Shown here: positions 34,283 to 46,317 of the stretch, one piece after another | Position numbering within the stretch: position 1 is the first letter of the stretch | Layout: every line of letters starts with the position of its first letter | Origin: Mycoplasma elephantis ATCC 51980 | Lineage (GTDB): Bacteria; Bacillota_I; Bacilli_A; Mycoplasmatales; Metamycoplasmataceae | NCBI RefSeq assembly: GCF_000687815.1 | Contig: NZ_JHXU01000002.1 | Coordinates: forward strand, 31,819 to 95,818 | DNA: 64,000 bases | Direction: 5' to 3' | Position numbers and translations under genes: made by a program | Notes under the pieces: model-generated | Databases searched by the model: none | What the model saw: the letters and a program-made list of their open reading frames with translations, nothing else | Told to the model about the DNA's origin: nothing

Positions 34283-35011
34283 ATGGCAGGACATTCAAAA
34301 TGAGCAAATATCCAACATAGAAAAGGTGCTCAAGATGCAAAAAGAGGTGTTGCATTTCAAAAATTATCTAAAGAAATTTTTGTAGCAGCTTCACATGGCG
34401 GAACAGACCCTAATATGAACCCATCTTTAAGATTAGCTATTTCAAAAGCAAAAGCCCAATCTATGCCAAAAGCAAATATTGAAAAGGCCATCCAAAAAGC
34501 AGCCGGAAATAATGGGGATGGAGATAATTTCGTCGAATATCTTTATTCAGGAGTTATTTCGGGTGGTGCAACTATTTTAATAACATGTTTATCAGATAAT
34601 TTTAATCGTGTAAGTTCTAATATGAAGGCTTTTTTTAACAAACAAAACGGTTCAATAGGAAAAGTTGGAACAATTCCTTATGTATTTGATCAAAAAGGAT
34701 TAATTCAAATTAATGATAAATTAGTCAACGAAGATGCACTTACTGAATTCGCTATTGAAAATAACGCAGAAGAAATTGAAAATGAAGACCATATTATTTC
34801 AATAACTTGTGCACCAAGCGATTTTCAAAAATTATCTGAAGGAATTGAAAAAGAATTTAAAATTGAGAAATTTGAACATTCCGCTGTCACTTACGTACCA
34901 AACTCATATGTTCAATTAGATGAAGAAAAGACACAAAAAATTTTAACGGCAATTGAAAAACTAGAAGATGATGAAGATGTACAAGAAGTTTTTCATAATT
35001 TGGAGATTTAA
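34283..35011 (+). CDS. YebC/PmpR family protein (TACO1-like)
   Basis: 242-aa cytoplasmic protein of the YebC family; members act as transcription regulators or relieve ribosome stalling at polyproline and similar motifs. Start AGHSKWANIQHRKGAQDAKR is diagnostic, followed by PKANIEKAIQKAAG and the acidic dimer domain ENEDHIISITCAP. TACO1-like versus PmpR-like role cannot be decided from sequence. The stop overlaps the ATG of the next gene by one base. Confidence 0.94.
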
Positions 35012-35646
35012 TGGAAGAAGAAAAAACATCAAAAAAGTCGAATACTTATCATATATCAGTAAATAAAGATGGGTTGTGACAAGTAAAAAAAGTTGGTGCA
35101 CAAAAAGCTATTAAAATATTTAAAACACAAAATGAAGCAATCTCATTTTCTAACAATTTAGCAAAAAATCAAAATGCTGGAGTATTAGTTCATAGTCCGG
35201 ATGGCAAAATTAGTAGAGGGTTTTCAAAAAATAAAAACAATACACCTAATTCATATCATGTTTTACTAAAAGATGGTAAATGGCAAATAAAAGGTACAAA
35301 AAGTGTTAAAGCAGTTAAAACATTTGATACAAAACTTGAAGCAGTTTCATATGTTAAAACATTATCAAAAAACCAAAATTCTGGAGTTTTAATTCATAAA
35401 AAAACTGGAGAAATACAAGAAGGATTTTCAAACAGAAAAGATAAATTAATAAACAGATATCATGTTTTACCCTCTAATAATATGTGAATTATTAAAAAAG
35501 CAAAATCTAAAAAGGCATATGCAAAATTTAATACTCAAGATGAAGCAATTAGTTATGCAAATGAATTGGCAAAATCTAAAAAAATTGGTTTAGTTATCCA
35601 TGAATCGAATGGCACTATTAAAAAAGGTGCAAGCTATAAGGAATAA
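35011..35646 (+). CDS. protein with three DUF2188-like repeats
   Basis: 211-aa soluble protein made almost entirely of three tandem copies of about 65 residues. Each copy runs YHI/V...W.VKK, then AxKxFxTQxEAxSxxxxLxKxQNxGVLxH, then x-G-x-I. The repeat starts are YHISVNKDGLW, YHVLLKDGKW and YHVLPSNNMW. The fold class is DUF2188 as judged by pattern. Start overlaps the YebC-family stop by one base; the unit ends in a strong shared terminator. Function unknown. The related single-domain membrane-anchored protein is at 1583-2308. Confidence 0.65.
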
Positions 35647-35672
35647 AAAAAACGCAGTATAGCGTTTTTTTT
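35645..35672. terminator. bidirectional terminator, DUF2188 gene / deoB
   Basis: Hairpin with stem AAAAAAAACGC/GCGTTTTTTTT and loop AGTATA, directly after the stop of the triple-repeat gene and before the converging deoB stop. Confidence 0.85.
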
Positions 35673-36876
35673 ATATTAATTTATCAAATACATCTTCACC
35701 AGTATTTAAAACGATATCCACACCAAAATTTCTAGCAATAATATTACCGGCAGTCCCTAATCCTATTACCTGATTATTTTTATCATTTGTTCCAAAAACA
35801 CCTGGTTTTTTAAATGATTTTGAATAGATTGTTAAAGGTAATAATTCACGCGTATGATTAAAACCAGGATATGATGGATCATTACCATGATCACTTGTTA
35901 TTATTAATAAATCATCTTCTTTCATAACACTTATTAATTTCTTAAGTTTTATATCAAAAATAGAAATATTTTTAGCATATCCATCTATATTTCTTCTGTG
36001 TCCATAATGACTATCAAATTGAACTAAATTTGTAAAAATTAACTCATTTTTGGTATCTTTCATTACTAAATCTATTGTTTGATCCATGTTTTCCGGATCT
36101 GATTTTGTAGGATATTTTTCATCAATACCATTACCAACAAAAATATCATTAATTTTTCCAACAGAAATTACTTTTACACCTTTATCTTGGAGTTTATTTA
36201 ATATTGTATGTTCTGGTTTGTTAGCATAGTCATGACGATTAAATGTTCTAGTATAATTCCCGGGAGTACCTACGTATGGACGGGCAATTATTCTTCCCAC
36301 ATTTCATTCAGGTCTAGAACTACATATTTTACGAGCGGCTTTAGCATACTTATATAAATTATCCAAACCAATAATTTCTTCATGAGCACAAATTTGAAGA
36401 ACAGAATCAAACGATGTATAAACAATAATCCCGTTATTATCGCGTTCTTCATGAGCTAATTCATCAATTATTTCGGTGCCAGAGGCCGATTTATTACCCA
36501 CTATTTTACGTCCATCAAATGCTTTTTCTAATTCGGCAATTAATTCTTTTGGAAAACCATTTTCTGTAAAAGTAGGAAATGGTACCTCGGTTTTAATACC
36601 CATCATTTCTCAATGACCGGCAAGCGTGTCCTTAGCATTAGATACTTCTTGCACTTTGGTTACGTATGCAATTGGTTTTTTAACCGGCATTATATTATGC
36701 AATTTAGCAATATTTGCAATGCCCATTTCTTTTCATGTTTTTATGCTAAATTCTTCACTTTTGCTTGCGGCGTATATTGTATTAGCGCCAACATCATTTC
36801 ATTTTTTTTGATCTTTATCAGGACCGATTCCCAATGAATCAGTTACTATCATTATTACACGATTAAATTTTGACAT
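35671..36876 (-). CDS. deoB: phosphopentomutase
   Basis: 401-aa metalloenzyme interconverting (deoxy)ribose 1- and 5-phosphate in nucleoside salvage. Alkaline-phosphatase fold signatures: [17 protein letters not shown] at the N-terminus with the metal-binding Asp, [36 protein letters not shown], and [19 protein letters not shown] with metal ligands. Normal length. Start 36876 follows the def stop by 13 nt with AAGGAG between, so def-deoB is an operon. Confidence 0.96.
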
Positions 36877-36889
36877 GTTTCTCCTTATT

Positions 36890-37438
36890 TTAAATATAAA
36901 TAGCTTTAGGTATTTTTTTTCATGGATTTTTTCTATTAATATGATCTATAAATAATTTACCATCAAGATGATCCATTTCATGACCACAAACAATTGCTGG
37001 ATAACCAACCAAATCATGGGTAACAATTTTCTTACTTAAATATGAATACCCCGAAACTATTACTCTTGCAGGTCTAAAAATATATCCTTCTTGATTTGGG
37101 TGATTCTCATTTACAGATAAACATCCTTCACCAACAGAAATAGCAATCATTTGGTCACTTTTTGCTTCATATTTAGGATTTATAAGTAAATCCTCCACTA
37201 AAATATTTCCTTTATCATCAGGTACTTTAAAATAAAACATTCTTTTTTCTATTCCGTATTGAATAGCTGCAACTCCAACTGCTGGCCTAAACTTTGTATT
37301 CGGTTTTTGAGAATCAGATACATGATAAATCATTTTTTGAGCAAGTAAATCATCCTCTTGTGATAATGGTAAAGTTACTTCTTTAGATATATTTCTAAGA
37401 ATTTTTTTCGGTAATTCCACTAATTTAATATCAAACAT
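36890..37438 (-). CDS. def: peptide deformylase
   Basis: 182-aa metalloprotease that removes the formyl group from nascent N-terminal Met. All three motifs are visible: GVAAIQYG, EGCLSV (Cys metal ligand), and HEMDHLDG (HExxH). A TGA Trp at residue 173 extends the C-terminus to KKIPKAIYI. Divergent from rsmD with 27 nt between starts. Confidence 0.95.
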
Positions 37439-37465
37439 AATAAATATTATATATTATTAAGTATT

Positions 37466-38002
37466 ATGATAAGAATAATTTCAGGGAAATATCGTCATAG
37501 AATAATTAAACAACCCTTACTAACTCAAGCAAGACCTACTCAAGATAAAATAAAAGAGGCTGTTTTTAATTCATTAAGATTTAAAGAAAACAAAAAAACT
37601 TTTTTAGACCTTTTTTCAGGAAGTGGTTCAATTGGTATTGAAGCTATTAGCAATGATTTTAAATTAGTAGATTTTGTCGAAATTGATAAAAATAATATCA
37701 AAATTATAGAAGATAATTTGAAAAAATTGGAAATACAAAATTTTAGAATTTTCAACGAAAATGCAATAAATTTTACACAAAATAATAATTTTAAGTATGA
37801 CGTTATATATCTTGACCCTCCTTATAATGACATAAAACTACTAAACTTGGTTTTATTTAATATAAAAGATCAAAACATATTAAATAATGATGGAATAATA
37901 ATTATAGAAACCAGATACCCAAATAATATAAACATAGATAATTTTAGTTGTTTCAAAACTAAAAAATATGGCCAAAACTTCATAATGTTTTTAACAAAAT
38001 AG
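37466..38002 (+). CDS. rsmD: 16S rRNA m2G966 methyltransferase
   Basis: 178-aa SAM-dependent methyltransferase acting on G966 of 16S rRNA. N-terminal RIISGKYRHRII, RPTQDKIKEAVFNSL, SAM-binding FLDLFSGSGSIGIEA, catalytic loop YLDPPYND. Normal size for the family. The promoter must lie in the 27-nt gap to def. Confidence 0.94.
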   Translation: MIRIISGKYRHRIIKQPLLTQARPTQDKIKEAVFNSLRFKENKKTFLDLFSGSGSIGIEAISNDFKLVDFVEIDKNNIKIIEDNLKKLEIQNFRIFNENAINFTQNNNFKYDVIYLDPPYNDIKLLNLVLFNIKDQNILNNDGIIIIETRYPNNINIDNFSCFKTKKYGQNFIMFLTK

Positions 38003-38026
38003 TATATATAAATATTATAATTTTAT

Positions 38027-39175
38027 ATTATTGATAACTACCACAAAAAGACAACAAGAATTGCTTTTAGAGATAAACTATATTATTTTAAAAATATATA
38101 TAAATTAGATAAGCTTTGAAAAAAGACATTAGTCACTTTGTTGCTTAGTTTTACTACTGCTATAGTTGCTGTTTTATTAATACAAAACACCGGTATGTAC
38201 ATACCAGGATTAGAAGCTATTTCACAAGGAGTAGGAAGACTTGCTTATTTCTTATTAATGAAAGATGGATATTCGGAGAGTTTTTCATATTTTATATTTA
38301 CATTGCTTTTTTGGGGGATAAACTGTTTATTTAATATACCCCTTGTTATATTTAGTTGAAAAAAAATATCTAAGGAATTTAGTTTTCAATCTGTTGTATA
38401 TATAGTATTTAATTCAGTTTTTGCTTTTGCTTTTTCGCTAATTCCGGGCATTAAAAACTTTTTTATATTTACTCACTTAAATGAGAACCTCCCGAATTAT
38501 ATGGAAAGTTTTAATTTTGTCTCATGAACTTATGGACAAGATGCATATAAACAACTTTCTGTTTTTCTATATATGTTAATTTGAGGCGCATATTTTGCTC
38601 TCAATTGCACTATCTTACTTATAGTTAATAGTTCAACGGGAGGCCCAGACTTTATTGGTGTTTATATAGCCAAAACCAAATATAAAGATTTTGGAACAAT
38701 ATTAACAATATGTAACTTGGTATTTTTTATTATTGGTTATATTGTGGGAAGTTATATTCCCGTATCGGAAAACATTAAATTACACAACATAATGGAATAT
38801 AATGTTTCCCCATATGATATAAGTTTATTATTTTCGCCATGCATGCTGGCCGCCATTTCTATGTGTTTGCTTTTTAGTGCATTACTTAATAATTTATTTC
38901 CTAAATACAGTTTAGTGAGAGCTGAAATTTACACAACAAAAGCTAACGAAATTAGAAAACATATTATTGAAAATAAAAAGCCTTATACTATATCAATCTA
39001 TTACGCAATTGGCGGATATAATCTTCAATCTCAAAAAGTCATTGTAACAACATGCATGTATTTAGATACAGGTGATTTACTAGAAATAATAAGAAGATAT
39101 GACCCTAATGCGTTTTTTACAATTAGTAAAATAAAAAAAATTGATGGTTATGTATATGTTTATAAAGATGAATAG
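38027..39175 (+). CDS. YitT-family membrane protein with DUF2179 domain
   Basis: About 382 aa. Six or so membrane spans (LVTLLLSFTTAIVAVLLI, FIFTLLFWGINCLF, LTICNLVFFIIGYIVGSY among them), GGPDFIGVYIAKTKY near the middle, and a cytoplasmic C-terminal DUF2179 domain (ISIYYAIGGYNLQSQKVI to FFTISKIKKIDGYVYVYK). Function unknown. No ATG, GTG or TTG start precedes the first span: after TAA at 38018 the frame reads from ATT at 38027 or 38030 through a basic N-terminus. A perfect TATAAT at 38016-38021 would start the mRNA right there, suggesting a leaderless ATT start. TTG at 38138 is the fallback but falls inside the first span. Confidence 0.8.
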
Positions 39176-39193
39176 AATTGTATAATTTTTTTA

Positions 39194-40894
39194 ATGATTA
39201 CAAAAACTAATTTTAACATATCCCTATTAGACAATGTACCGGACAAACCCGGTATTTATTTATGAAAAGACAAATTTGATAATGTCATATATGTTGGAAA
39301 AGCAAATAATTTAAAAAATAGAATGTTGCAATATTTTAAAGGCACAATTAATTCTTATAAAACTTCATCAATGGTTAAAAATATTTATAATTTTGAGTTT
39401 ATAGTTTGCAAAAATGAAGTCGATGCTTTATTATTGGAGAAAAATTACATAAAAAAAATTAGACCAAAATATAATATTTTACTAATGGATGATCGTTCAT
39501 ATCCTTATTTAAAAATTACAAAAAAGGAAAACGGTATAGGTTTTACAAAAATTTACAAGAATGAAAAAAATAATGATAACACAATAATAATAGGACCTTT
39601 TGTTCCTAGTTTTGGTGCTAAAAATTTAGCAAAAATTTTAGAGTCTATAGCATGTACTGAAAATGGTTTATTTATAAAAAGAAAAGACATTGAATTTTGA
39701 AACAAGAAATTTGAAATGATAAAAACTATTTTAAAAAATATGAAAAATTTCAAGAATGAATTAATAATTAAAGAAAACGATTACTGTTCAAAATTTATGT
39801 TTGAAGAATCCAAAAAAATTAAAAAAGTTCTGGATGCTTTAAATTACTTTGAAAATAGGCAAATATTAACAATTAATAACCAAAACGATTTTGATGCATT
39901 TGTTTTCAAAAAAATAGATAATCAATTTTATGTTCAAGGAATATTTTACAGATCTGGTTTGCAAATTGGTCAAATATTTGATTATGGTCAATCTGAATTT
40001 GGATTAGAAGATGCAATAAATCAATTTTTTATACAATTTTATAATAAACATTTACAACCAAAATATATTATTCTTGATGAAACGATTGAAAAAAATAATA
40101 TATTTATTAAAAATATAAAATTTATATTTCCCAAAAAGGGCGAACTAAAGCAAATAATTGAACATCTAAATAATTCCTTAAACATTAATATTGATTCATT
40201 AAAAAATACTAAAGAACAGACCATTAATATTCTTATGGATATTGCTGATGATTTAAAATTAAATAAATTATTAAATTTTTTAATTGTTGATATTTCTCAC
40301 TCTGGTCAAGAAAATAAAATAGGTGCAGTAAATTTTTATGCTAACGGAATTGAGCACAAACCTTTGCATAGATATTTTAAAATAGAAAGCAAAAATATTG
40401 ATGATTTTGAGTTGATGCGTCAAACAATTAATAAGATTTTTGAATCAAATATGCTCAAAAGTATTGAAATTAATGCAATTTTTGTTGACGGAGGGAAGCC
40501 ACAAATTAAAGCTACAAAGGTTGTTTTAACGAAGTATAAAATAAATATTCCAGTTATTGGATTAGTTAAAAATGATAAACATATGACTAGTCATATTATT
40601 TTTAATGATAATGAAATTTATTTATCAAAACAATCTTCTCTCGATTATTTAAGAAGAATACAAGAAAATGTTGATGCAAGAGCCAAAAGTATTTTAAATA
40701 AATCAAATCGTAAAGATCTTTTTACAAACTCATTTGATGAAATACAGGGCATAAATGAAGAAAAACAAAAATTATTACTTTCTTATTTTAAAACATTTGA
40801 AAATATAAAAAATGCATCACTTGAAGAATTAGAAAAAATTTTAAAAAAACAAGATGCAAAAAATATTTATGAATATTTTCTTTTTAGAAAATAA
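39194..40894 (+). CDS. uvrC: excinuclease ABC subunit C
   Basis: 566-aa nuclease making both incisions in nucleotide excision repair. GIY-YIG domain at the N-terminus (KPGIYLWKD, VIYVGKANNLKNR), UvrB-interacting region, RNase H-like endonuclease segment (LIVDISHSGQ, AIFVDGGKPQIKAT), and C-terminal helix-hairpin-helix (FDEIQGINEEKQKLLL). Starts 18 nt after the YitT gene. Confidence 0.95.
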
Positions 40895-40956
40895 TTTTTA
40901 TATATAAGATATATAAAATCATCAGTTTAATCAATAAAATAATTTAAAATTTAATT

Positions 40957-43900
40957 ATGAAAAAAAGATTTTTTATTAATATATTACCTTTAATAACTAC
41001 ACCATTATGTTTGTCTGCGACAAGTCATAATGATGTAACTAAAAATTACAAAAACGCAACAGAAATGATGGAGGTGATAAATTTTCTTGACAAAGAAATA
41101 ATTTATTCCGCAAATCACAATGGTAAAATGTATAAAAATTCCCAATACAAGGGGGGTGTATTATCACTAAAAATTGATGGAGCAATTCATAGATTTGATA
41201 AGGGTATAGGTGTACATGCAGGGTGCTCATTAATTTTTGATTTAAGAAAATATAATTATGATAACTTTTCTACTTTTTATGGAATAGATACCTCACAAAC
41301 ATCTGCTACTGGTGCTAAAGTAGTATTCTATTCTTCCTCATCTAATGATTTAAATAATCCAAATTGAGTACTAATAGAAAATGATCCAAAGTTTTATACC
41401 AATCAAGACGAGGCAAAACTTTTTACAACAAACATTAGAGATAAAAAATTTATAAAAATTGAGGTTTTATCAAACCCAAACAAAAGAAATTCTTATAATC
41501 ATTTTAATTTTATTTATCCACTTTTATATAACAACTCTTTTGGAAATTATAAAGATTTTGTTATTCCAAATTTAACTAAGTTATCAACTAAATTTGATTT
41601 TATAAAAAATACAAATTATTATTTTGATAAATTAAAAAACTTAGAAAATATAGGAGATTATTCAAAAGAAAATTCAAATGAATTATATAAATTATTATTT
41701 ATACAAAATATTGGCTATGAAAACTTATTAAAATTACTAGATTTTAATGAGGCTTATTTAGAATGTGGAAAATGATTATTTAATGATAATGAAACATTAG
41801 AATTATTAATGACAGGCGGAAATTTAGAATTCAACGATAATAAAGACGGATGAAAAAAAGTTTTTGAAAATTTAGCTAATTTATATCACCAATATAAAAA
41901 CGACTTAATAGATAGTTCTATTGATCCCGATTCTAACGTTAGAACTAGTCTAGTTTATAAAAAAATGTTAATTTCTCTCGCGCTAACTCACACAAGTAAT
42001 AGAAATGGTTATGGATTTCCAGATTATTGAGGATCGAATAATTATTCCTCAAATAAATATATGCGTTATGAAACGTTTAAAGAACTAAGAAATGAAAATG
42101 ATAAAGAGGATCAGGAATCTTATTTACAAGAATTATTAGCTATTCCAGATGAAGAGAAAAATAAAAAAGGTAATGAGTATATAAATAAAAATATAAAAAG
42201 AATCAAATTACAATTAAAAAACAATGAATATCATTGCAAAATAGATAAAATGGTTTTTGATAATTTACCAGTTGAATACATGAGATGAGTTTTGGGTGGT
42301 TTATATTCTGATACCGAAATTAAATGATTTAATTATTACGCAAGAAGAAGAAGTGGTTTTGATGGAAAATTTTCAGTTGGTGGTTATGATTATGTGCCTT
42401 ACACAGATTCTGGTGCTCATCATAAATTTTTCCAAAAATACAATTTAAATAATCCTAATGATCCAATAGCTAAACAAAAATTTGCGGAAATGGATAAAAA
42501 ATATAACTTAAGTAAGTTTAATATTCCTAACGATGGCAAATTTAGATTTTGAGTCGCTGTCGAAGTTGGACAAGTGTGTGGCGGTATTTCTAAACATGGT
42601 ACCTCAATGTTAATAAGTACCGGACATCCTTCAACAGTAGTCGGGCAACCAGGACATGGCGCATATCTTAATTTTTCACAATCAAGTAATGGAATACCAA
42701 CATGAAAAATAGATAATAAAGTGGGTAGTTGATTAGTTGCCGAAAAAGGTGAAAGAATGCCTCTAAATTGAGTGCCAAAAAATGTTTCTTATTATAATGT
42801 TAATTACATAACTTTAACATATCCTGTTTTAAAAAAAGATTTTACATCCTACACAAAGTCATTTTTTTGAAATGAATTATATAAATTGACAACTAAAAAT
42901 GAATACACTAAAAGGGAAAAATTATTAAATAATGCTCTTAAAGAAAATAAATATAACTACAACGCATGAATTGAATTAATAAAACTATATAAAGAATGAA
43001 CAATTAAAACTATTGAGGATAAAAAACAATTAGGATTTAAACTTTTAGATGATTTGAAAAATTATCCATTTGTTTACAATGATTTAATTAAAGAAATTTT
43101 AAAGAATGAAAATGATGCCATTTTAAAACTAGAACTAAATGCTAAATTAAAAGAGAATCTAGAATTTGATCAAAATGTTAAAAATAATGGTGATTTTATT
43201 CATGCATCAGTCACAAATGAACAAGCAAGGGGAATACTAAATGGCAATAATTTTACACTAGCTACCTTTTCATTTTCTGGTGAAAACGCTAATAAAATTG
43301 TTATTAATGAAATATATAAAAATAGTAGTAATAAATATAGATATAGTTTAAATGGTGAACAAACATTTAAAGAAACTTTTGATTCGATCATCGAATTAAA
43401 CGATCAAGAAATTAAAGAGTTAAATAGGGCCGATTATATTTCTGTCGGTATCATTGGAAGCAATCACACATATCATATAAACATTCAAAGCCAAACAATT
43501 AATCAAAATGATTATCAAATAAATTTGGATGAAGGTAATCTTTCAGGTGATAAAAATAATTTACTTTGATCGCTTGATAAAATTAAATGAAATTCATTTA
43601 TAGATAACGAACTAAGAGTTAATTCTAAAACAAATGTTTTCGTTAAAAAGCATGCTCATGATAATAAAAAAGAATCAAATATTTTAGAATATGAACTTAA
43701 TAAAAATAAATATCATACTTCTGATATTTATTTACCATCAAATAAATATAAAGGTCAAGCTACAAATGATGAAACTAAAAAAGAAAATCTTAGTATGAAA
43801 CATTTATTTGATGGTGATAATACAACTGCATGACACACTAACTATAATTCTCAAAATGAACAAAAAATTATTACTTGAATATTTGATGAAGCAATTGATA

Positions 43901-44766
43901 TCAGTAAAATTGAATATATTCCATTCAAAATTGTTCATGTAATTTTGGAAGCTAAGGTTTATATTTGTAATGATAACTCTGATAATTGGATCGAATATGG
44001 TTTAATAAATTGAGAAAAAAATCTTAAAAATAAATATTTTTATTTTAAACAAAATACCATAATTAAAAAACTAAAAATTGAAATAATTAAAACTTCTAAT
44101 CCAAATAATAGACATGCTTCCTCAAAAGGATTTAATATTTGATTAAGAAATTCAAATTATAGTTTGATATTACCTAATGAATATAAAATTAGCACTAATT
44201 CACAAGAATTAGAAAAATCAAATGATTCTATTCAAAATGCTAAAAATGAAAACAGCAGTATTTGACATACAAAATGAGATAAGTCTATTCCTAATCCTTA
44301 TGTTCTATTTGCTTTAGATAAAACTAAAAAAATATCTAAATTAACATACACACCAAGGGATGATGTAAGTTCAGGAATAATTACGAGTTGTAAAATTTCT
44401 TATTCAATTGATGGTTTAAATTATATTCAATTAGATAAAACAATAAATTGAGATATTGATAGTAAAACAAAGGAAATAATTTTTGATAATCCAATTGAAG
44501 CAAAATACATAAAATTATTTGATTTTGTTACCAATGATAAACATGTTGCAGCTAAGAATTTTGGGATCTATGAACAAATTCCTAAAGTTGAAAAACAAAT
44601 TCCTAAAGTTGAAACACAAAAAGAAAATGAGAATAATAATAGTATAGTTATAGAAAATAGCAATAATAAAGCAATTATATTGATATCAATTTTTGGTTCT
44701 TTAGGATTTATTGGAATTCTATTAGCAATCTTATTTATTTTAAGAAAAAGAAAAAATAACAATTAA
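40957..44766 (+). CDS. large surface protein: NPCBM, transglutaminase-like core, discoidin-type modules, C-terminal anchor
   Basis: 1269-aa exported protein. Signal peptide MKKRFFINILPLITTPLCLS. Residues ~45-165 resemble an NPCBM carbohydrate-binding module (DKGIGVHAGCSLIFDLRKY). Near 530-580 is WVAVEVGQVCGGISKHGTS with later GQPGHGAYLNF, which looks like a transglutaminase/cysteine-protease core (Cys and His). At ~945-1080 (HLFDGDNTTAWHTNY) and ~1095-1210 are F5/8-type carbohydrate-binding modules. A short repeat QIPKVEKQIPKVET (~1207-1222) precedes a transmembrane helix (~1237-1260) and RKRKNNN tail. Probably binds and processes host glycoproteins; the enzymatic role is inference. Frame intact with many TGA Trp codons. 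Confidence 0.75.
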
Positions 44767-44839
44767 ATTTTATAGATTATGTTTATTATACTAAACATAT
44801 AATTAATATAATTATTATTAAAAAATAAAAGGAGATAAT

Positions 44840-46317
44840 GTGTCGCAAATTATAGATGAAGATGTATTGTGAAAGGCTGCTGAAAAATTAAGAGATAAAT
44901 GTGATCCTGTTGATTATAAAAATATTGTCTTAGGTTTGTATTTTTAAAATATGTTAATGATAAGTATATATCTAAATATAATGAACTAGTCAAGTTTAAG
45001 GACGGTAGAGAAAAAGATGATGATTATTATATTGCAGATCATGTTTTTATAGTACCAAAAGAAGCATTATGAGATCGTGTCGCTTCTTATTCTAAACAAA
45101 ATAATCTTGGACAAATAATAGATAATGCTTTTATTTTGCTTGAAAAAAATAACAATCAATTAAAAGGAATATTACCTAAAACATATTCTAAAAGCGATTT
45201 AGAAAAAGCAACTTTAGGTGAATTAGTTGACTTTTTTACAAACAATTTGAATATGCAAGATGCAGATGGAGATTTTTTTGGTCAAGTTTATGAATACTAC
45301 ATTGGTGAATTTGCTAAACATATTCCAACAAAAGGTGGCGAATTTTTTACACCTAAACCTCTTGTTGAATTAATGGTTAATATTTTAGAACCATATAAAG
45401 GTCGTGTGTATGATCCTTGTTGTGGTTCTGGCGGTATGTTTGTACAATGTTCCAAATTTGTTAAAGAACATCAAGGAAATGTTGATAATATATCAATTTA
45501 TGGTCAGGAATCAAACCCTGGAACATGAAAAATGGCTAAAATGAATTTAGCTATTAGAGGTCTTGAAGGTAATCTAGGCGAAAGAAATGGTGATTCATTT
45601 ATTGATGATTTACACAAAAATTTAAAGGCAGATTTTATTATCGCCAATCCACCTTATAATTTAAGGGGGTTTTGGAAACCTTCTCTTGAAGGTGATCCAA
45701 GATGAGTATTTGGAAAGCCGGATGAAAAAAATGCTAATTATGCGTGATTATCATTAATGTATGCAAAATTATCACAACAAGGTAGGGCGGCAATACTTAT
45801 GCCAAATGGAGCAACTACCTCTAATGCGAAAGATGATTTAAAAATTAGAAAAGCAATGGTTGAATCCGGTAAAGTGGATGCTATATTAGCGTTACCTAAT
45901 AAATTATTTTCTAATGTTAGTATTTCTGTACAATGCTGAATATTAAATAAAGAAAAAACAAACACAGATATTTTATTTATAAATGCTGATTCTTTGGGTA
46001 AACTTATATCTAGAAAAATTAGAATATTGGAAGAAGTAGATATTAACAAAATCGTTAAAATATATAAAGACTTTAAATCCAATAAATTAGATAACAAACC
46101 GGGATTTTGCAAAAAAGCAGATTTAGAAGAAATAAGATCCAAAGATTATTCTTTAAATCCTGGTAGATATGTTGGGGTAGATGAATCTAATAAGTTATCA
46201 CCTGAAGAAATAAAAGAAGAACTTAAAAAATCTTCTGCAGAATTATTTAAATTAATGAAGGAGGGTAAGGAACTAGAAGAAAAAGTTAAAGAAATTTTAG
46301 AAGAAGAGATGAAATAA
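44840..46317 (+). pseudogene. hsdM: type I restriction-modification methyltransferase subunit, frameshifted
   Basis: About 492 aa when joined. Motif I DPCCGSGGMF, catalytic IANPPYNL, and N-terminal helical domain KAAEKLRDKCDPVDYKNIVLGL are present. AGGAG precedes GTG at 44840. After LGL the frame breaks at GGTTTGTATTTTT (44933-44945): the upstream frame stops at TAA 44945, and the downstream frame opens at GTATTTTTAAAATATG (VFLKYVND). One missing base (GGTTTAGTA expected) explains it. No start codon in the downstream frame lies before residue ~135, so as sequenced no full HsdM is made. The stop is 3 nt before inversion site A. Confidence 0.85.

Noticed and set aside
44778..44797. ATGTTTA/TAAACAT hairpin before hsdM as terminator or operator
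   Set aside because: Weak AT-only stem with no clear T-run; not distinguishable from chance in this sequence.
45738..46142. Minus-strand open frame of ~130 codons opposite hsdM
   Set aside because: Shadow of the coding strand: no ribosome-binding site and no protein-like pattern.
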